Source: Polytrichum commune
Lineage: Eukaryota; Streptophyta; Polytrichopsida; Polytrichales; Polytrichaceae
DNA length: 64,000 bases
Assembly (NCBI GenBank): GCA_950295325.1
Contig: OX485805.1
Location: 20,881,501-20,945,500 of the forward strand
Reading direction: 5' to 3'
A program made the translations under genes and the position numbers. Position 1 is the first letter of the stretch; every line of letters starts with the position of its first letter. The notes beneath the pieces are model-generated. The model was not told the origin of the DNA. It did not search any database and saw nothing but the letters and a program-made list of their open reading frames with translations. Shown here one piece after another: positions 10,484 to 22,657 of the stretch.

Positions 10484-12475
10484 TGTGAGCCCAAAAGGGT
10501 GCCCACATTTAGTCTTAGACCCTTGAAACGTTAGTTGATGCACTTTGAAGTAGCATGTTACTTCACAAAAATATAAAAAGAGTGAAATGTTAGTCTTAGA
10601 AGTACCATGTTGTAAGAAGCTAGGATGTGAGTTGTTATTGTGTTTTTACCTTCGGAAGGATTTGAGTGAATGAGGATAGGTAAGGAGAACTTGGATTGAG
10701 TAGTTAGTGAGTAGGCTAGTACAAATGGATGGAGACAACCAAAGTGACTCAAGAGGCAAGTGCATTCGAATTGGGATGAATGGAGGATCACATGGAGCGC
10801 ACAAGTGGACCACCTCATCATGGCCACTTAATGGGGAAGGCCCAAGGAAGAATGCAAGGTGGAGGATAAGCAAATTCTCAAAGCACCAATCAAATCACGA
10901 GTTAAGCATCGTGGTTTGAATTAAGTGGTGAGCGACGATTTGGGAAAGTAAGGGGAGAAAGTTATGGCGGCGGAAAGCGAAGGAGGCTAAGTTTGGGTTG
11001 AAGCATCCCAAGTTTGGTAAAGTGTGGTAGGTAGAAAGCCAAGGCTAGTTAAATGTTCGAATTAGGATCCTTGTTGATCATTTGAGGAAGGAAGGCTTAG
11101 AAGATAGGATTGGCGCCTACTAAGTAGGAGGAAATCTCAAGGGCTTATCGTGAGCCTTGAGGGTGCTCACCCCCTCAAGCTTACTATATAATCCCTCATT
11201 CTTCCCTCACTCATCCTCTCTTTCCTTTGTGCTCCAAGGCACCCCACGAGTTATAAGTGTGGGTGTGGGAAGTCATATTGGAGCACATGTGTGTGCTTAG
11301 TTTTTAGTTTGAGAGCCAAGACTTGTTAGCCTTGAAGAGGGCTTGACCTCTTGATAGAATTAGTGTTGACGTGAAGGATTTTAAAGTTAATTCATGATTC
11401 CAATTTGTGGTACTTAAAGTTCATGTTTTGAATACACGTGGTTGCAAGTTCCATGTTTAAGAGTTGAGCACTTGATGTTGTGATGAGTGCAAAAATATAC
11501 TTGTGTGGATTAGTTAGTCTTAGTGAAGTTAGGAAATTCTCTCTCCCCCTCTCCTCTCTAGGATTTTAGGATTTTAGGATTAGAGAAGAATTGTGTGATT
11601 AGAAAGGGGTTGTTAGTAGAATTAGGGAAATTAGGTAGGAAGATTAGTTAAGGGCTTGAATAATTAGTGAGGTAGTTGGGGATTACAACTACAAAGTTGT
11701 GGGTTCATGAAGGAGCTGGGTTTATGAAGGAGCTAGGTTTATGTAATTAGAAAGTAAAGAGATGGGTTCATGAAGGAGCTTAGTAGATAGCCTACCTAAT
11801 TAGCTCATAGACAAGTAGTTAGTTACATTATGCTAGTTAGTGTTATGGTGGCTTTCACAAGTAAATGTATTTGAGATTGACTATAGAGAATAGTGTTTTT
11901 TTTAACACTTGCATCCTCTCTTTAAAAATAAACCACGTGCACAAATTAATGGAGAATGTGGAGCACTCTCGCGATGGCAAGACAAAGGAAGCAAAGACCA
12001 AAGGTGCGAGGGAGAGATTGACATAAGTCACATAAGTATTTCTTAATACTCAAAGGCTTATGTACGGTATGGAGACACCAAGTGAGACCTCTTATAGTAG
12101 CGATACGGAATACACAAGTGATAGTTCAAGTGGTAGTATAGAGTCAACGGCACGGACTCCATTTAGGAGAGGGATATCCTTAAGGGCTTGTGTAGCTAAA
12201 GCGGCCGGATGGACGTTAGAAGCAAACAAAGACAAAATAGCACCCGAGCATAAGGAGGTTAAAATAACATAGTTAACTTGTGCATTCTCCACATACGTAT
12301 TGAAATTGTACATTGAGTTGTTAAAAGTGAAATTCCAGTTAAATCCAAGACCACTTGAAGGGTGAACCTTGCACTATGGACTCATCCAAGTCCAAATCCA
12401 ATACCGCGGAGGAATGTAAGCCCAAACCCACTACTCGGACTACGGACGCTTAAGGGTGGGGGGTTTGGCCTCACA
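10484..12475 (+). repeat. 3' LTR of the Gypsy element
   Basis: This is a 1992-bp copy of the 5' LTR, offset by exactly 9202 bp with no indels. The only difference I found is C at 12268 against T at 3066, which changes Ile to Thr in the small LTR reading frame. It is followed directly by the target duplication GTCTT (12476-12480). Confidence 0.95.
12060..12272 (+). CDS. Small LTR-encoded reading frame (3' LTR copy)
   Basis: The same 70-codon frame as in the 5' LTR, identical except for the penultimate region (VKIT instead of VKII before the stop). In this position it lies in the element's 3' untranslated region, or could be expressed if the 3' LTR promoter reads outward. Function unknown. Confidence 0.35.
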   Translation: MYGMETPSETSYSSDTEYTSDSSSGSIESTARTPFRRGISLRACVAKAAGWTLEANKDKIAPEHKEVKIT

Positions 12476-13730
12476 GTCTTGGACCCTACTTACACCTCTC
12501 AACCAAAAGAATTGCTCCATTTTGTTGGACTCTCCCCTTTGGAGCCCCATCTAAAGCACACCTTATTTCACAATTGATAATTCACGAGCATGCTTAGGAA
12601 ACGGTTTCATAAAACCTACTTACCTTAGAGGATTGGTAAAAATGTGTCCCCTTTATGTTTTTTCTCGATTTGTCCCAATTTAAGTCCACTTGCCTAATTC
12701 ATGGTCTTTGATGTTGATTTAGGCACTAACTTTGTTATAAGCAACAATCTCATCGTGTTAGATTAATAATTACACGGATATGTGCACTATGTTGTCTTCA
12801 CGAACATGTAGGTTGCTTCTTACCCATGCAAGTTACATTGGGTCTAAATCAAAAAAAAAAAAACACACACACACACACACACACACACTTTATTTTCTTT
12901 CTCAGTATAGCAACCACAAACAATGTGGAATGTGAACAATTCACTGCATTCTCACATTAAAGTTGGTGTTACCATTTAACTTATGGTTTTATTGCATTTG
13001 AGTTAACTCATCCATCGTGGAAGAAGGGGCGTCTTAATATTGGGTGCAACGTGCATTGATATGTTCAATCAAGTTGACCTCGTAAATAGAATGACTAAAT
13101 AGAGACACCAAACTAAAAAGCATGACCTTCAAACAATTTTTTTTGAATGTTTCAAGCTTTGAGTTGCAACTTTTTTTTTTGTCTTTTCAAAATGTTGGAT
13201 ATATTTAGTGGGATTAAAAAGGGAGCGTCACATTGTCGAACCATCCAAAATTGAATCCAAGCATGGGTCAACACTTCAATGCGCCTTTTGTATTTCTCGA
13301 ACCTTTCAGAGGGAAACACTACTGATGACACTCACCTCAAGGACCGAACAACGAGACAAAACCGGTGGGACAATATTTGTAAAGCTAGAATCTCACTCTC
13401 ACATGATTGGCCACAACATGGGCCACCCATGTAGAACTACATAATCTCTCAAATGCATGGCTTTATAAACGTACAATTGACATGTGTACCACATAAACCA
13501 TGGGGCCACGGCTACCTAACCCCTCAAAAAAAAACCTTTGAGGCTCTTATCATGACTTGGTCGTGTCCCCACTAACTTACTACCTTGGATTGTGCCCTTC
13601 TTGGCACGGGAGGGCTTTAGAAAATGTGCATAGCCTCACGACGTCTTCTTTGTGGCCATACATGCGCATGTCTCTTCCCAAGTCAAAAGAACACCTCCTT
13701 TTCAAAAACCTAGTGCAAATTTTTGGAAAG
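12476..13730. other. Intergenic DNA right of the Gypsy element
   Basis: This continues the sequence interrupted at 1281. About 12775-12855 is an inverted copy of the repeat at about 30-110. An (AC)n microsatellite lies at 12863-12888. A 78-codon open frame at 13208-13444 shows no family features and is not called. Confidence 0.5.
12863..12888. repeat. (AC)n microsatellite
   Basis: About 13 dinucleotide units directly after an A run of about 12. Confidence 0.9.
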
Positions 13731-13973
13731 AATCTACTACCCCATAACAATTTGTGTTCACCTTAAAGTGCAACATGGGGTGAAGAGGTGAAACATGGGT
13801 TCAAAATTATGAGACTATTTTGATATGTGGTCATTGTCCTTGAGGAATCTACTAGAATCTACTACCCCATAACAATTTGTAGTCACCTTAAAGTGCAACA
13901 TGGGGTGAAGAGGTGCAACATGGGTTCAAAATTATGAGACTATTTTGATATGTGGTCATTGTCCTTGAGGAAT
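13731..13973. repeat. 125-bp tandem duplication
   Basis: Two copies start at 13731 and 13856 (AATCTACTACCCC) and run to GTCCTTGAGGAAT. They differ at only a few bases, for example gtgttcacc versus gtagtcacc, so the duplication is recent. Non-coding. Confidence 0.9.
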
Positions 13974-15559
13974 AGGTGTCTGACTAGTGGGAACAATGTT
14001 GTTGCCTTCAATACTCTCACTTGTTCACCAAATCAAGAAGTATTTAAAATTAAGACACTTGCCAATCATAATGTCTTCTTTCATTCGGGACTGGTGACTA
14101 TAGTGTCTACTCTCGAAAGGGAGGAGTAGATCTGTACTTCCATACCTTTGTCATGTGGGCACTGGATTGGGGGTGGATCGAACATACACTTAATTCACAT
14201 CGGTCTCCTCCGGAGACCGAAGTTTTTCTTCTTTTTTTCTTCTTCTTCTTTCATTCTTGAAGATAATAAAAGAAAATTTAGTATTTTTATATTAGGGGTA
14301 TGTGACTCTATCATTGAGATCCACCCAATCACAATGGGGATATTTGAGGGGTATTAAAGTGAACCGGATGTTGCTTCAAGCAACCATGTGAGTAACCATG
14401 GACTTGTCCTTGAGGGAGATGTGTGTGGGCCAACTTATCCGCATATAAGAGTTGCTTATTTCTTATGTCCACTTACTTTGGCTAAAAGAACATGGATTGG
14501 GAGTGAACATGTTGGAGCTCAAAATATTGGCGGCTTTTAGTTTGAGAGGCGGGGGTAGACCATTTCAAATGCTTGGCAATTATAGGTAAATTGCAAGGTG
14601 TGAAGGAGGTGGGGCTCCATCTAATTTGCATTCAATGTCCCGGTGGTGGGGTCCGATGCATATTACTAGACACACTTGTTGTTGATGCTTAAAAGTTATT
14701 CTCGTTAGACATGCTCCATGTATGGAAAGGGGTATTGCCAAACATGTTTAACAATGTTATGCGCTTGTTCAAGGTGCTCACCTTTGAAAATAGGTGATTG
14801 TCTTTGAGATCCATCTAAGTTTCTCACGATGCCCATTTTGGGATTACAAAAGGGTAGATGGGTCTTAAGTGACTCCATTTGATAATCGGACCCCTGTATG
14901 TAATCAATATATGGCTCGGTGAGGATCAAAGAGCAAACATCATAAAGACGCGTGTTTAAAAGAGATTGGACTACGTCTTCGAATATTAATAATTACTCTA
15001 CAATCGATAGTGAACACAATTGGGAGGATCTGTATATCTAGTTGGGAAATCAACAACCATGCACTTCCGATAACCATAACTAAATGAGGAGAAACCTGAT
15101 TTTCAACCCAATTTTTTATCAAATGCAATAAGAGTCTTGTTGTGTAAATATAATTGATAGAAGTTGGGGAACATGGAAAACAAACCAAATAACACCCGCA
15201 TACTTAAAGAACACTATCAACTACCCAAAAGAAAGCAATGCCCAATTCATGTGGGGGCAACATCATAGTCGTCTCATTCTTTGTGCAAGGGTCTCGGGAC
15301 AAGTAAGCCGGTTAGGGAACATGTTGCGGAATGAACTTTGTCAATATGAATTTCTGTATTTGGGAGAGTGCACCATTTGGTTCCGATGCAAAAAGGTAAA
15401 AGTTCTCGCGTTCTCCACAAAGGTTCTTTGATTGATTTTGCATAGGGATGTGCATACCCTCTATGATTGGTTTAGGAGACACAAGAGAGGGGAAAAAAAG
15501 CGATTGCTATGTGTCAACATTGTATTCAAAATTGGGTAAGGGAGTGTTGGCTTACTAGG

Positions 15560-15594
<35 letters not shown>

Positions 15595-15598
15595 TACA
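13974..15598. other. Intergenic repeat DNA
   Basis: No gene recognised. It holds a short perfect hairpin at about 14202-14222 (CGGTCTCC / GGAGACCG, 3-bp loop). About 14920-15185 is a diverged copy of the repeat at 46000-46280. An (AAT)n array lies at 15561-15594. Confidence 0.5.
15561..15594. repeat. (AAT)n microsatellite
   Basis: About 11 AAT units. Confidence 0.9.
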
Positions 15599-15599
15599 A

Positions 15600-15830
15600 C
15601 GTCAGGCAATCCAACGTGAATTTGATCCCGTTGGTCCTACCTTGCACAAAGGATTCTTGACGTAGGGTGGGGTTTAATACCTACCTTGTGGTGGGTGGGC
15701 TCTTGGTTTTTCGTCAAGTAAAGAGAAGGTTTAACAGTCGGGAATCGAACCGCCGACCCCTCTATTCGGATTTGGGTACCTCTCCGCTGTCATCCGGTAG
15801 TTAAGGGTCATTTTGGACCACACTACATAA
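15600..15830 (-). mobile_element. Possible SINE head with tRNA-like B box
   Basis: On the minus strand near 15738-15760 the sequence reads GGCGGTTCGATTCCCGAC, which contains the RNA polymerase III B-box consensus GGTTCGANTCC. A weak A-box-like GACAGCGGAGAGG lies about 45 bp upstream on the same strand. The D and anticodon arms of a real tRNA are not recognisable, so a tRNA gene is rejected. Part of the block (gtagggt..ggtgggctc) recurs near 26112. Low confidence. Confidence 0.25.
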
Positions 15831-15974
15831 CAAGGACAAATGGAAGACAAGAATCTCACTTCCTCTTCCCCAAAGTTACACATACATCATACATATTGAG
15901 CTCCACTCCCGTTACTAATCCCTCAAGGACCAATTCTTAAAATCAATACGTGTACATGAGGCAGGTGGTATATT

Positions 15975-16350
15975 TAGTGGCATATGGTATTTAATGTCAC
16001 TATGGTAGCTTTTTGAATGACACTTCTTATGAATAAGCGAACACATATTGTCAAGGACGATGGATGAGTTCATCCATTGGCCAAAAATCCTACCTTCTCT
16101 TGTTATCAACTTGTGATGAAATATTGTCATGGATGATTGAAACTTGGATGAAATAATCACTTCGTAAATAACAGTAATGAATAATCGCAACATTGTAAAT
16201 TTGTAATCCCCCCAATTTTATTTTATTTTACAAAGAATGACATATCGTGTTGGGTTAACATTTATTGTTGGTGACACTACACCGTGGTTAAAAATTAGTA
16301 TTGAGCAAGACAATTAGAATTAGTGACACTAAATATCATGTTTAGTGTAG
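15975..16350. mobile_element. Tc1/mariner-type MITE, about 370 bp
   Basis: The left end reads CATATGGTATTTAATGTCAC (15981-16000). The right end is GTGACACTAAATATCATG (16323-16340), its imperfect inverse. The interior matches the 43151-43658 copy over several hundred bases (TATGAATAAG near the left, ACAAAGAATGACA near the right). Non-coding. Confidence 0.6.
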
Positions 16351-16465
16351 CTTGTCATGGCAAGCTCCCTTGACAACACAACAACACTTGAATCTTGTTT
16401 TTATTCTTCCACCTCTAATTGCATAGAAGGTATATAAATGGATATAAAATTAATGAATTTTTTGT

Positions 16466-16482
16466 ACACACACACACACACA
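16466..16482. repeat. (AC)n microsatellite
   Basis: A short run of about 8 CA units. Confidence 0.8.
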
Positions 16483-16947
16483 CAAGAGCCCATCCACCAC
16501 AAGGTAGGTAGTAAATATCATCATGCATCAAGGGGATTCTTGAGTAGGGTAGGGCCAATAGGCTCAAATTCTTGTCAGATTGCCCGACATTGGTTTTTCT
16601 CATCATTTCTTGCATGAAAGGCATCAAATAATAGCTTTGAAGAAGGAGAATGCAATGGGTCACTTTCATTTTCTAAATTCAAAAATTGAGAGAAGGAATA
16701 AACATGAATTGACATGAACAACAAGTGTTGTAAAATTCAAGAAGCTGTCTTGATGTGTATGGGAAGATGTTGACTCATGGCAGAAGGTAAAATTGAACTC
16801 AATTCTAATCATGGGTATTACTTTGATACTAGAGACATCATATTTGGCTCCCTAGGCCCTGCCAAGGCAACCAAACGTGGTGAAATAGAATATGTCCACC
16901 CCATTGACCGTCAAACCACCCTTGAAGCCACAAGGTTACCACACTTA

Positions 16948-17443
16948 GGGGTGGTTTACACTATGGACCATGAAGTCGTCCCACGTAAGAGGCCTATTTT
17001 GCGTGGGACGACTTCATGGCACGACTTCCATGGTCCGAGTTACTAAAATATTAGTTTTCATGGTTCATGGGCCCTTCACTAGGTGTAAACCGAATGTGGA
17101 CCATGAAGAATGACCATGCACCAAAAAGTGGAGTCATTAACTAAGTTGGAAAAAAAATCATTAAAAAATCCAAAAAAAATCATTAAAATGGCATTTTTCT
17201 GACATGGGCCCTTGCTATTTTTCCTAGACCACCTCTTTTGCTTGTCCCAACGGAAAACCCGTTGGACCAAGGCAGTGGATAGAGTAGGCTTAAAAAAACA
17301 AATTTGTGGACCTCAACCTCCGTGGTCACTCTGCCATTTTTTCCTTGGTGTAAACCCAAGTCGTCCCTGGACGACTTCAACGTCCAATCACATCGCTTAG
17401 ATGGCCGTGGGACGACTTCATGGTCCATAGTGTAAACCGCCCC
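16948..17443. mobile_element. PIF/Harbinger (Tourist-like) MITE, copy 1
   Basis: Inverted ends GGGGTGGTTTACACTATGG and CCATAGTGTAAACCGCCCC enclose 496 bp. They are flanked by TTA on both sides (16945-16947, 17444-17446), the 3-bp duplication typical of PIF/Harbinger. The termini are followed by nested hairpins, for example GTCGTCCCACG...CGTGGGACGAC near 16977-17015 and AAGTCGTCC/GGACGACTT near 17357-17377. Open frames across it are low-complexity by-products, not genes. Confidence 0.85.
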
Positions 17444-17511
17444 TTATTGTGGACACTTTGGGGGTTTGGGTGTTTAGAGTGATCCAATTTACATGCTGAT
17501 ATTCTCACTGA

Positions 17512-17943
17512 GGGGCGGTTTACACTATGGACCATGAAGTCGTCCCACGTAAGAGGCCTATTTTGCGTGGGACGACTTCCATGGTCCGAGTTACTAAAAT
17601 ATTAGTTTTCATGGTTCATGGCCCCTTCACTAGGTGTAAACCAAATGTGGACCATGAAGAATGACCATGCACCAAAAAGGCTTAAAACGGCATTTTTTTG
17701 ACATGGGCCCTTGCTCTTTTTCCCGGACCACCTCTTTTGCTTGTCCCAACGGAAAACCCGTTGGACCATGGCAGTGGATAGAGTAGGCTTAAAAAATAAT
17801 ATTTTGTGGACCTCAACCTCCGTGGTCACTCTGCCATTTTTTCCTTGGTGTAAACCCAAGTCGTCCCGGGACGACTTCAACGTCCAATCACATCGCTTAG
17901 ACGGCCGTGGGACGACTTCATGGTCCATAGTGTAAACCGCCCC
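17512..17943. mobile_element. PIF/Harbinger (Tourist-like) MITE, copy 2
   Basis: A 432-bp relative of copy 1 in the same orientation, only 68 bp downstream. It is flanked by TGA on both sides (17509-17511, 17944-17946). It lacks about 60 bp of A-rich sequence present in copy 1 after CACCAAAAAG. Separate target duplications show two independent insertions rather than a tandem duplication. Confidence 0.85.
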
Positions 17944-17946
17944 TGA

Positions 17947-20900
17947 ATTAGGGATTTCAAAGTGGATTTGGAAGCCATGCAAATCAAAAGATTTGAATCA
18001 AGTCTCAATTTATTTTGCATCACCTTTTGCATGAGATAATGTGCTTCTTGAATGATTAATTTTATCTTGCCCTAGCACCTCATGAGTGTGAGAATGTGGG
18101 AACACAAAGTTACATGTCATGCTTGCTTCCAATTCCTTTTATATAGTTAGTTCAAGTGTAACATCGACAAAAAATCCACGGGCTTACCTATGTTGTAACT
18201 GTTACTTGGGTGCCACTCACTTATTTATGTCATGATGTGCTCCATAGTGGACTTGTTATGGTGTGCACATAGGTCATGCTATGCCTCCACTTTATTTTTT
18301 TGTTTATTTAAACACCATATGTAATATGCTTCATGTTTGCTTTCCCATGAATTCCATGTATTTACATTAAATCACAAACTGAAACATTTGTACCTACCTT
18401 GCATTGGACTAGACTGGTAACATAAGATAACCAAGAAAACCAAACAATATTAACAATCGGTCACAATGACTAGACATACCAAACAATACCAATAACTACA
18501 TGTCCCAAAGTGCACACCATAATAACCTTGCAACCATGCTACACCATAGAATACCGGCAATTACACAAACAAGGAACCATCTCTTACAACCATTGCATAC
18601 GTGGACACAAAACCACATGCACCCTAACACCACCACAAACATTTTGAAAAAACCATTTTTGGGTGCTACTAGTGAAATTCTTTGGCACATGCATAAAAAA
18701 CATATTGCAACTCAAATCATGTCACCAATTTAACCCTAAACAACATTAATATTAGCAACCATAAAGTGGCCAATTTTTGGTCAAAAGGCCAAATCATGAA
18801 TCTCCATACCTCTGTTGGAGATACTCCTTTCACATGATTTCTAGGTTAGGTTATGATACATCATTTGATCATTGGGATTGAGCAAGAGACTCATTGTATA
18901 TTCACACCGTCGAGAAAACTCAATTTTGACTTCCCAAAATGCAAACCGAATTCTAAGGATGCTTCAATCATGCAGCTCTTGTAACTTTTTCCTTTGAAAT
19001 TTCTTGCTACTAATGAATACATACTATGTCTACCACAAATGAAAATAGGATGAAATTCATGCTTACAATTCATTTATATCTAATTTTATCCTTTTACCAT
19101 GCAAAAAACATAATATATTTAAATATGCTCCCAATCATGTTGAAATTTTGGTTATAGCTTCAACCTACAATTGCCTACTTCTTTAGAAATTCACTTTGAA
19201 ATTTGAGATCTTTCAAGTAAACAAAATTACTCAAATGTTGTGCCTTGACTTTCTAAAAATAGTCCCAAACAATTCCGATGATCACCAATTTAAATCGGAT
19301 GCTCTACACGGCATGCCATTTGAGCACGACAACCATGAAATAGGGAGAAGACAATCGATTAGGATTCCATGCTCAAATTATATGCAACAACGAGTGGCAT
19401 GAGACCACCCATGAGGATCCCCAATCAAGTCGACCGTAACATTCTCATCACAATTGGTGAATCTCAACGTACTAGCGTCCAACACATGAAAAGCTAACGA
19501 AACTCATGGTTCCGTCCCTCTTTGAGACACTCCATGGATAATTCTACTGCATCATGAAAGTATAAGGACAATGAAACTCTCTGTGCAATTAATGTGGAAT
19601 ACACAAGGGAATGGACAATTTATTGTTGCGATAGGCTTATAACATGTTACATTTTTATACATTTAATCTTTTAGGTGAACATTCTTATCCAAACAAGAGC
19701 TATGTTTTTTTTTATGGTAAATTGGGAAGGGATGGCACTTGTTCCATAACTGTGCTGAGAATACCCGCTCCGAGTTCGCATATGAGCTTCAGGCTATGAT
19801 CAAGGTGAAGCATCTCTCTCTCCCCCCTTGTATAAAGAGGTTGCTCATCTTTCCATCAAAAACATGTTAAAACTTTAGGTAAGTGGTGAGATTTTTTCCA
19901 CTTGTTATGTGCTCACACACCTTCATAGATTTTTAGTGTAGTATGGACAACTACTATACTATGTCATGAGGTTCTTTTGAATAAACAAAGATCATACACT
20001 CCAATTTCGTCGGAATCTAATAAGACTCCCCCATAATTGCAGTTCCGAACTACAATCTCGCTCGCTAGGGAAGAAGAAGTATGTCAAAAATAATGTTGCG
20101 TATGGGCTCCACCTACTACTAGGCTTTAAACCCAGCCAGCCGTTATCCCACTGTTTCATTATTTGGCTAGATTTGGGGCGAGTGGGCCATAATAATTTGA
20201 AGTGAGAGAAGAAAAAAATGATGTTGGATTTAAAAGGCCGTTGTGAGTGGCCCATTCCATTGAATGGCAACTTAATAACTTATGGATGTGAACGCATATG
20301 TACTCACAACCAAAGTGGAGGAATACGAATCTAAAAGCATCTCCAACAATCCATCTCACATCACTCAGTCATAGGATTCTAGGTTCTTTGGGGAGCAGCT
20401 TAGCCACATGCTTTGAGTGCCACTCACAAAAAGAAAAAGGGAAAAAGAAAAAGCATTTCTTCGGGTTCTTATTAGAGCTATCCGTAATGTTAAGGGGAGG
20501 AAACCATGGGTTTAGTCCCAAACCATGAGTTTAGGAGAATTAACACAAAGTCACCTAATTTTTTTTAGTGTTTAAATTACCATACATAAAGAGTGGTGTT
20601 GGGCTGTTGAAAACTAGCTTTCTAGCTTGTCCTACTAGGATGGGTGGGCCAAGCTAGCCTTGCATCAATCTTCTTCTTCTTCTTCTTTGGAAAAAAATTT
20701 GGTTGTAATGATGCCATCAATGTGAAATAATGAGGTTGCTTCATCTTTGAGTTGGCCCAATTTTATGTGTGATCCCAAAACAAGCATCGGGAGAATTAAA
20801 TGAGCATTGAAGATTGTTACCTTGCGTCAAAGGTGTACACTATGAATGGGCATGAACAAGTTTGCCCACACCTATTCCTCGTAAGGACAAAACCCAAGGT

Positions 20901-22640
20901 TCCAAGTGGTTGGTTTGAAAATTGTCTAGTTCACCTTTATACCCCCCACTATGATTGGTTGGATCGTACGTGACATAACATCACTCAGCGTTGTGTGCTC
21001 GTACGCGGGCCCTGTGAATATAACTGTGGGATGATGGGAGCTTGGTCTAAATTTAGGTCATCCCATGGCAATATTCCTAGGGCCCACATAACGGAAGAAA
21101 AACATCAAGTAATGTTAGGAACAAGGTGCATTGTATATCAAATGCTAAGAAGGTCACCATTTTTTAACATTGCTCCATTTGTTCTCAACCCAACCCTTAA
21201 AAACCAAGGGTGTGTTTCTACGGGATTTGTGACGATATGTACGTACCTCTAACAAAAACTGAAACAACGTTTTATTTGATCCATGGTATTGAATCCATGT
21301 TCAACAAAAAATTGTTGAAAAAAAGAAGTGAACATTAAATCATACACATAAAAGGATTATCCATTTACGTGACATGTATTCGAGTCTAGGTCATTTTGTA
21401 TGAACTCAAGTTTCCCATAATTCACTCTACATATTTGTGAGTTCAAATGCAATATCGCGTGTACACCTCTAAAAGCTCAAGGCGGACATTTTTGTCCATG
21501 CAATCACTGTTGCCACCGCCGCCCATACAATTCTAATGCTCGCGTTGACTAATCTTTTGAAACCAGACACATGGACGAGTGGAAATTTGAACGATCCTAA
21601 ATAAACGACGATGCAATCCGCACAACTAAAGGTGTCATTTTTCTTCAATAAGTTGTTGAACCGATTCTAAATGTTTCAAACGATCTTGAAAAGATATATT
21701 CCACTTCAATCTTTTGGGAGTTAGGGATTGACCTCAAAACTCCCATTATCATCATCATCATCAACAACAACAACAACAACAATTGTTGCTGCTAACTTAC
21801 ATTCACTTATGATGGTTTTTGCCTTTGGGACACGATTCCTTGGTACTTGGAGGGGAATCAAATAGGTTTATTCCCCATGGGCGAGTGATTGAGGCGGCCT
21901 TAGCATCATAATGTGGGTCCAATCATAGGATTCGCTACCGAATCCTACGTCTACATGGACAACCCTTAATACATATAACTTACACTTGTGGTAGGAGAAG
22001 TCTAAGTACTTCACGGGGAGCTTGAATAAATGCATCCCAAAAACGACGTACGATGCCCGCCCGTACTAAAAATACTCGCCAATGACTAACTTATTTTGAG
22101 GGGCCGAATGATTCAATGCAGAGTAGACGTAATAAAAATTTAATAAAATAAACCAACAAACAATGAATGAAGAGAGCAGGCGTTGGCGGAAGTGTCGTTT
22201 ATTGGAAACTCCAAGTGCGATTTGGGCAGGTTTCCCGGATGATGACTCTGAAGTGGAGGTTATTTTAATTAGAATGGAGTGGAGTGGCATTTATAGCATG
22301 GGGAAGTAAATAGGAGGATGGCCCACCCGTGGAAGGCCTTTTGGACATGCGACGTGGACGTTTTGGGGAAGAAAGGAAAGTTCCATCGTCTTTAAAAGCA
22401 AACTTTCTAGGGGGTTGGTTGTTGTTAGAGGCATCACGGTGTGGACCATTTGGGTTAAAAAGAATGACCTCACGTATAACAATAATAGATGGGACGGCAA
22501 GGAACTGCAACAATCGATATGGCGAAATCTTCTTGAACATGTTACCTGATTGCTCGGGACACGACTCGCAAAGAAATTCATAAAATTGTTGTCTACGATG
22601 GTGTGATTGGGTAAATACGACCATTTTTATTTATTTATTT
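17947..22640. other. Intergenic DNA, no gene recognised
   Basis: About 4.7 kb with only short unsupported open frames. It holds a TCTTCTTCTTCTTCT run near 20671 and a (CAT)n/(CAA)n compound microsatellite at about 21748-21783. The 119-codon minus-strand frame at 22265-22624 shows no motif and is not called. Confidence 0.5.
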
Positions 22641-22644
22641 ATTT

Positions 22645-22657
22645 GGGGGGGGGGGGG
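22645..22657. repeat. Poly(G) tract, 13 bp
   Basis: Directly follows an (ATTT)n stretch. One of seven G or C runs of at least 11 bp in the window. Confidence 0.9.

Larger units (their letters stand above)
1282..12475 (+). mobile_element. Complete Gypsy LTR retrotransposon, 11.2 kb
   Basis: Two 1992-bp direct LTRs (1282-3273, 10484-12475) start TGTGAG and end CTCACA. They are flanked by the perfect 5-bp duplication GTCTT at 1277-1281 and 12476-12480. Between them lie a primer-binding-site region, a 0.9-kb leader and one intact gag-pol frame in the order Gag, protease, reverse transcriptase, RNase H, integrase, which defines Gypsy rather than Copia. No chromodomain is visible after integrase, so a non-chromovirus (Tat/Athila-like) branch is likely; that placement is inference. 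The LTRs have no indels relative to each other and I found a single base difference (3066 T, 12268 C). Near-identity, an intact frame and a clean duplication all indicate a recent insertion. Confidence 0.96.

Noticed and set aside
15738-15760. tRNA gene on the minus strand
   Set aside because: Only the T-loop/B-box region matches. The T stem pairs poorly and no D or anticodon arm is visible.
16777-17982. Open frames across the Tourist-like MITEs
   Set aside because: They are produced by the inverted repeats, have partners in both strands and show no protein features.
22265-22624. 119-codon minus-strand frame
   Set aside because: No recognisable domain, overlapping frames on both strands and no splice or promoter context.
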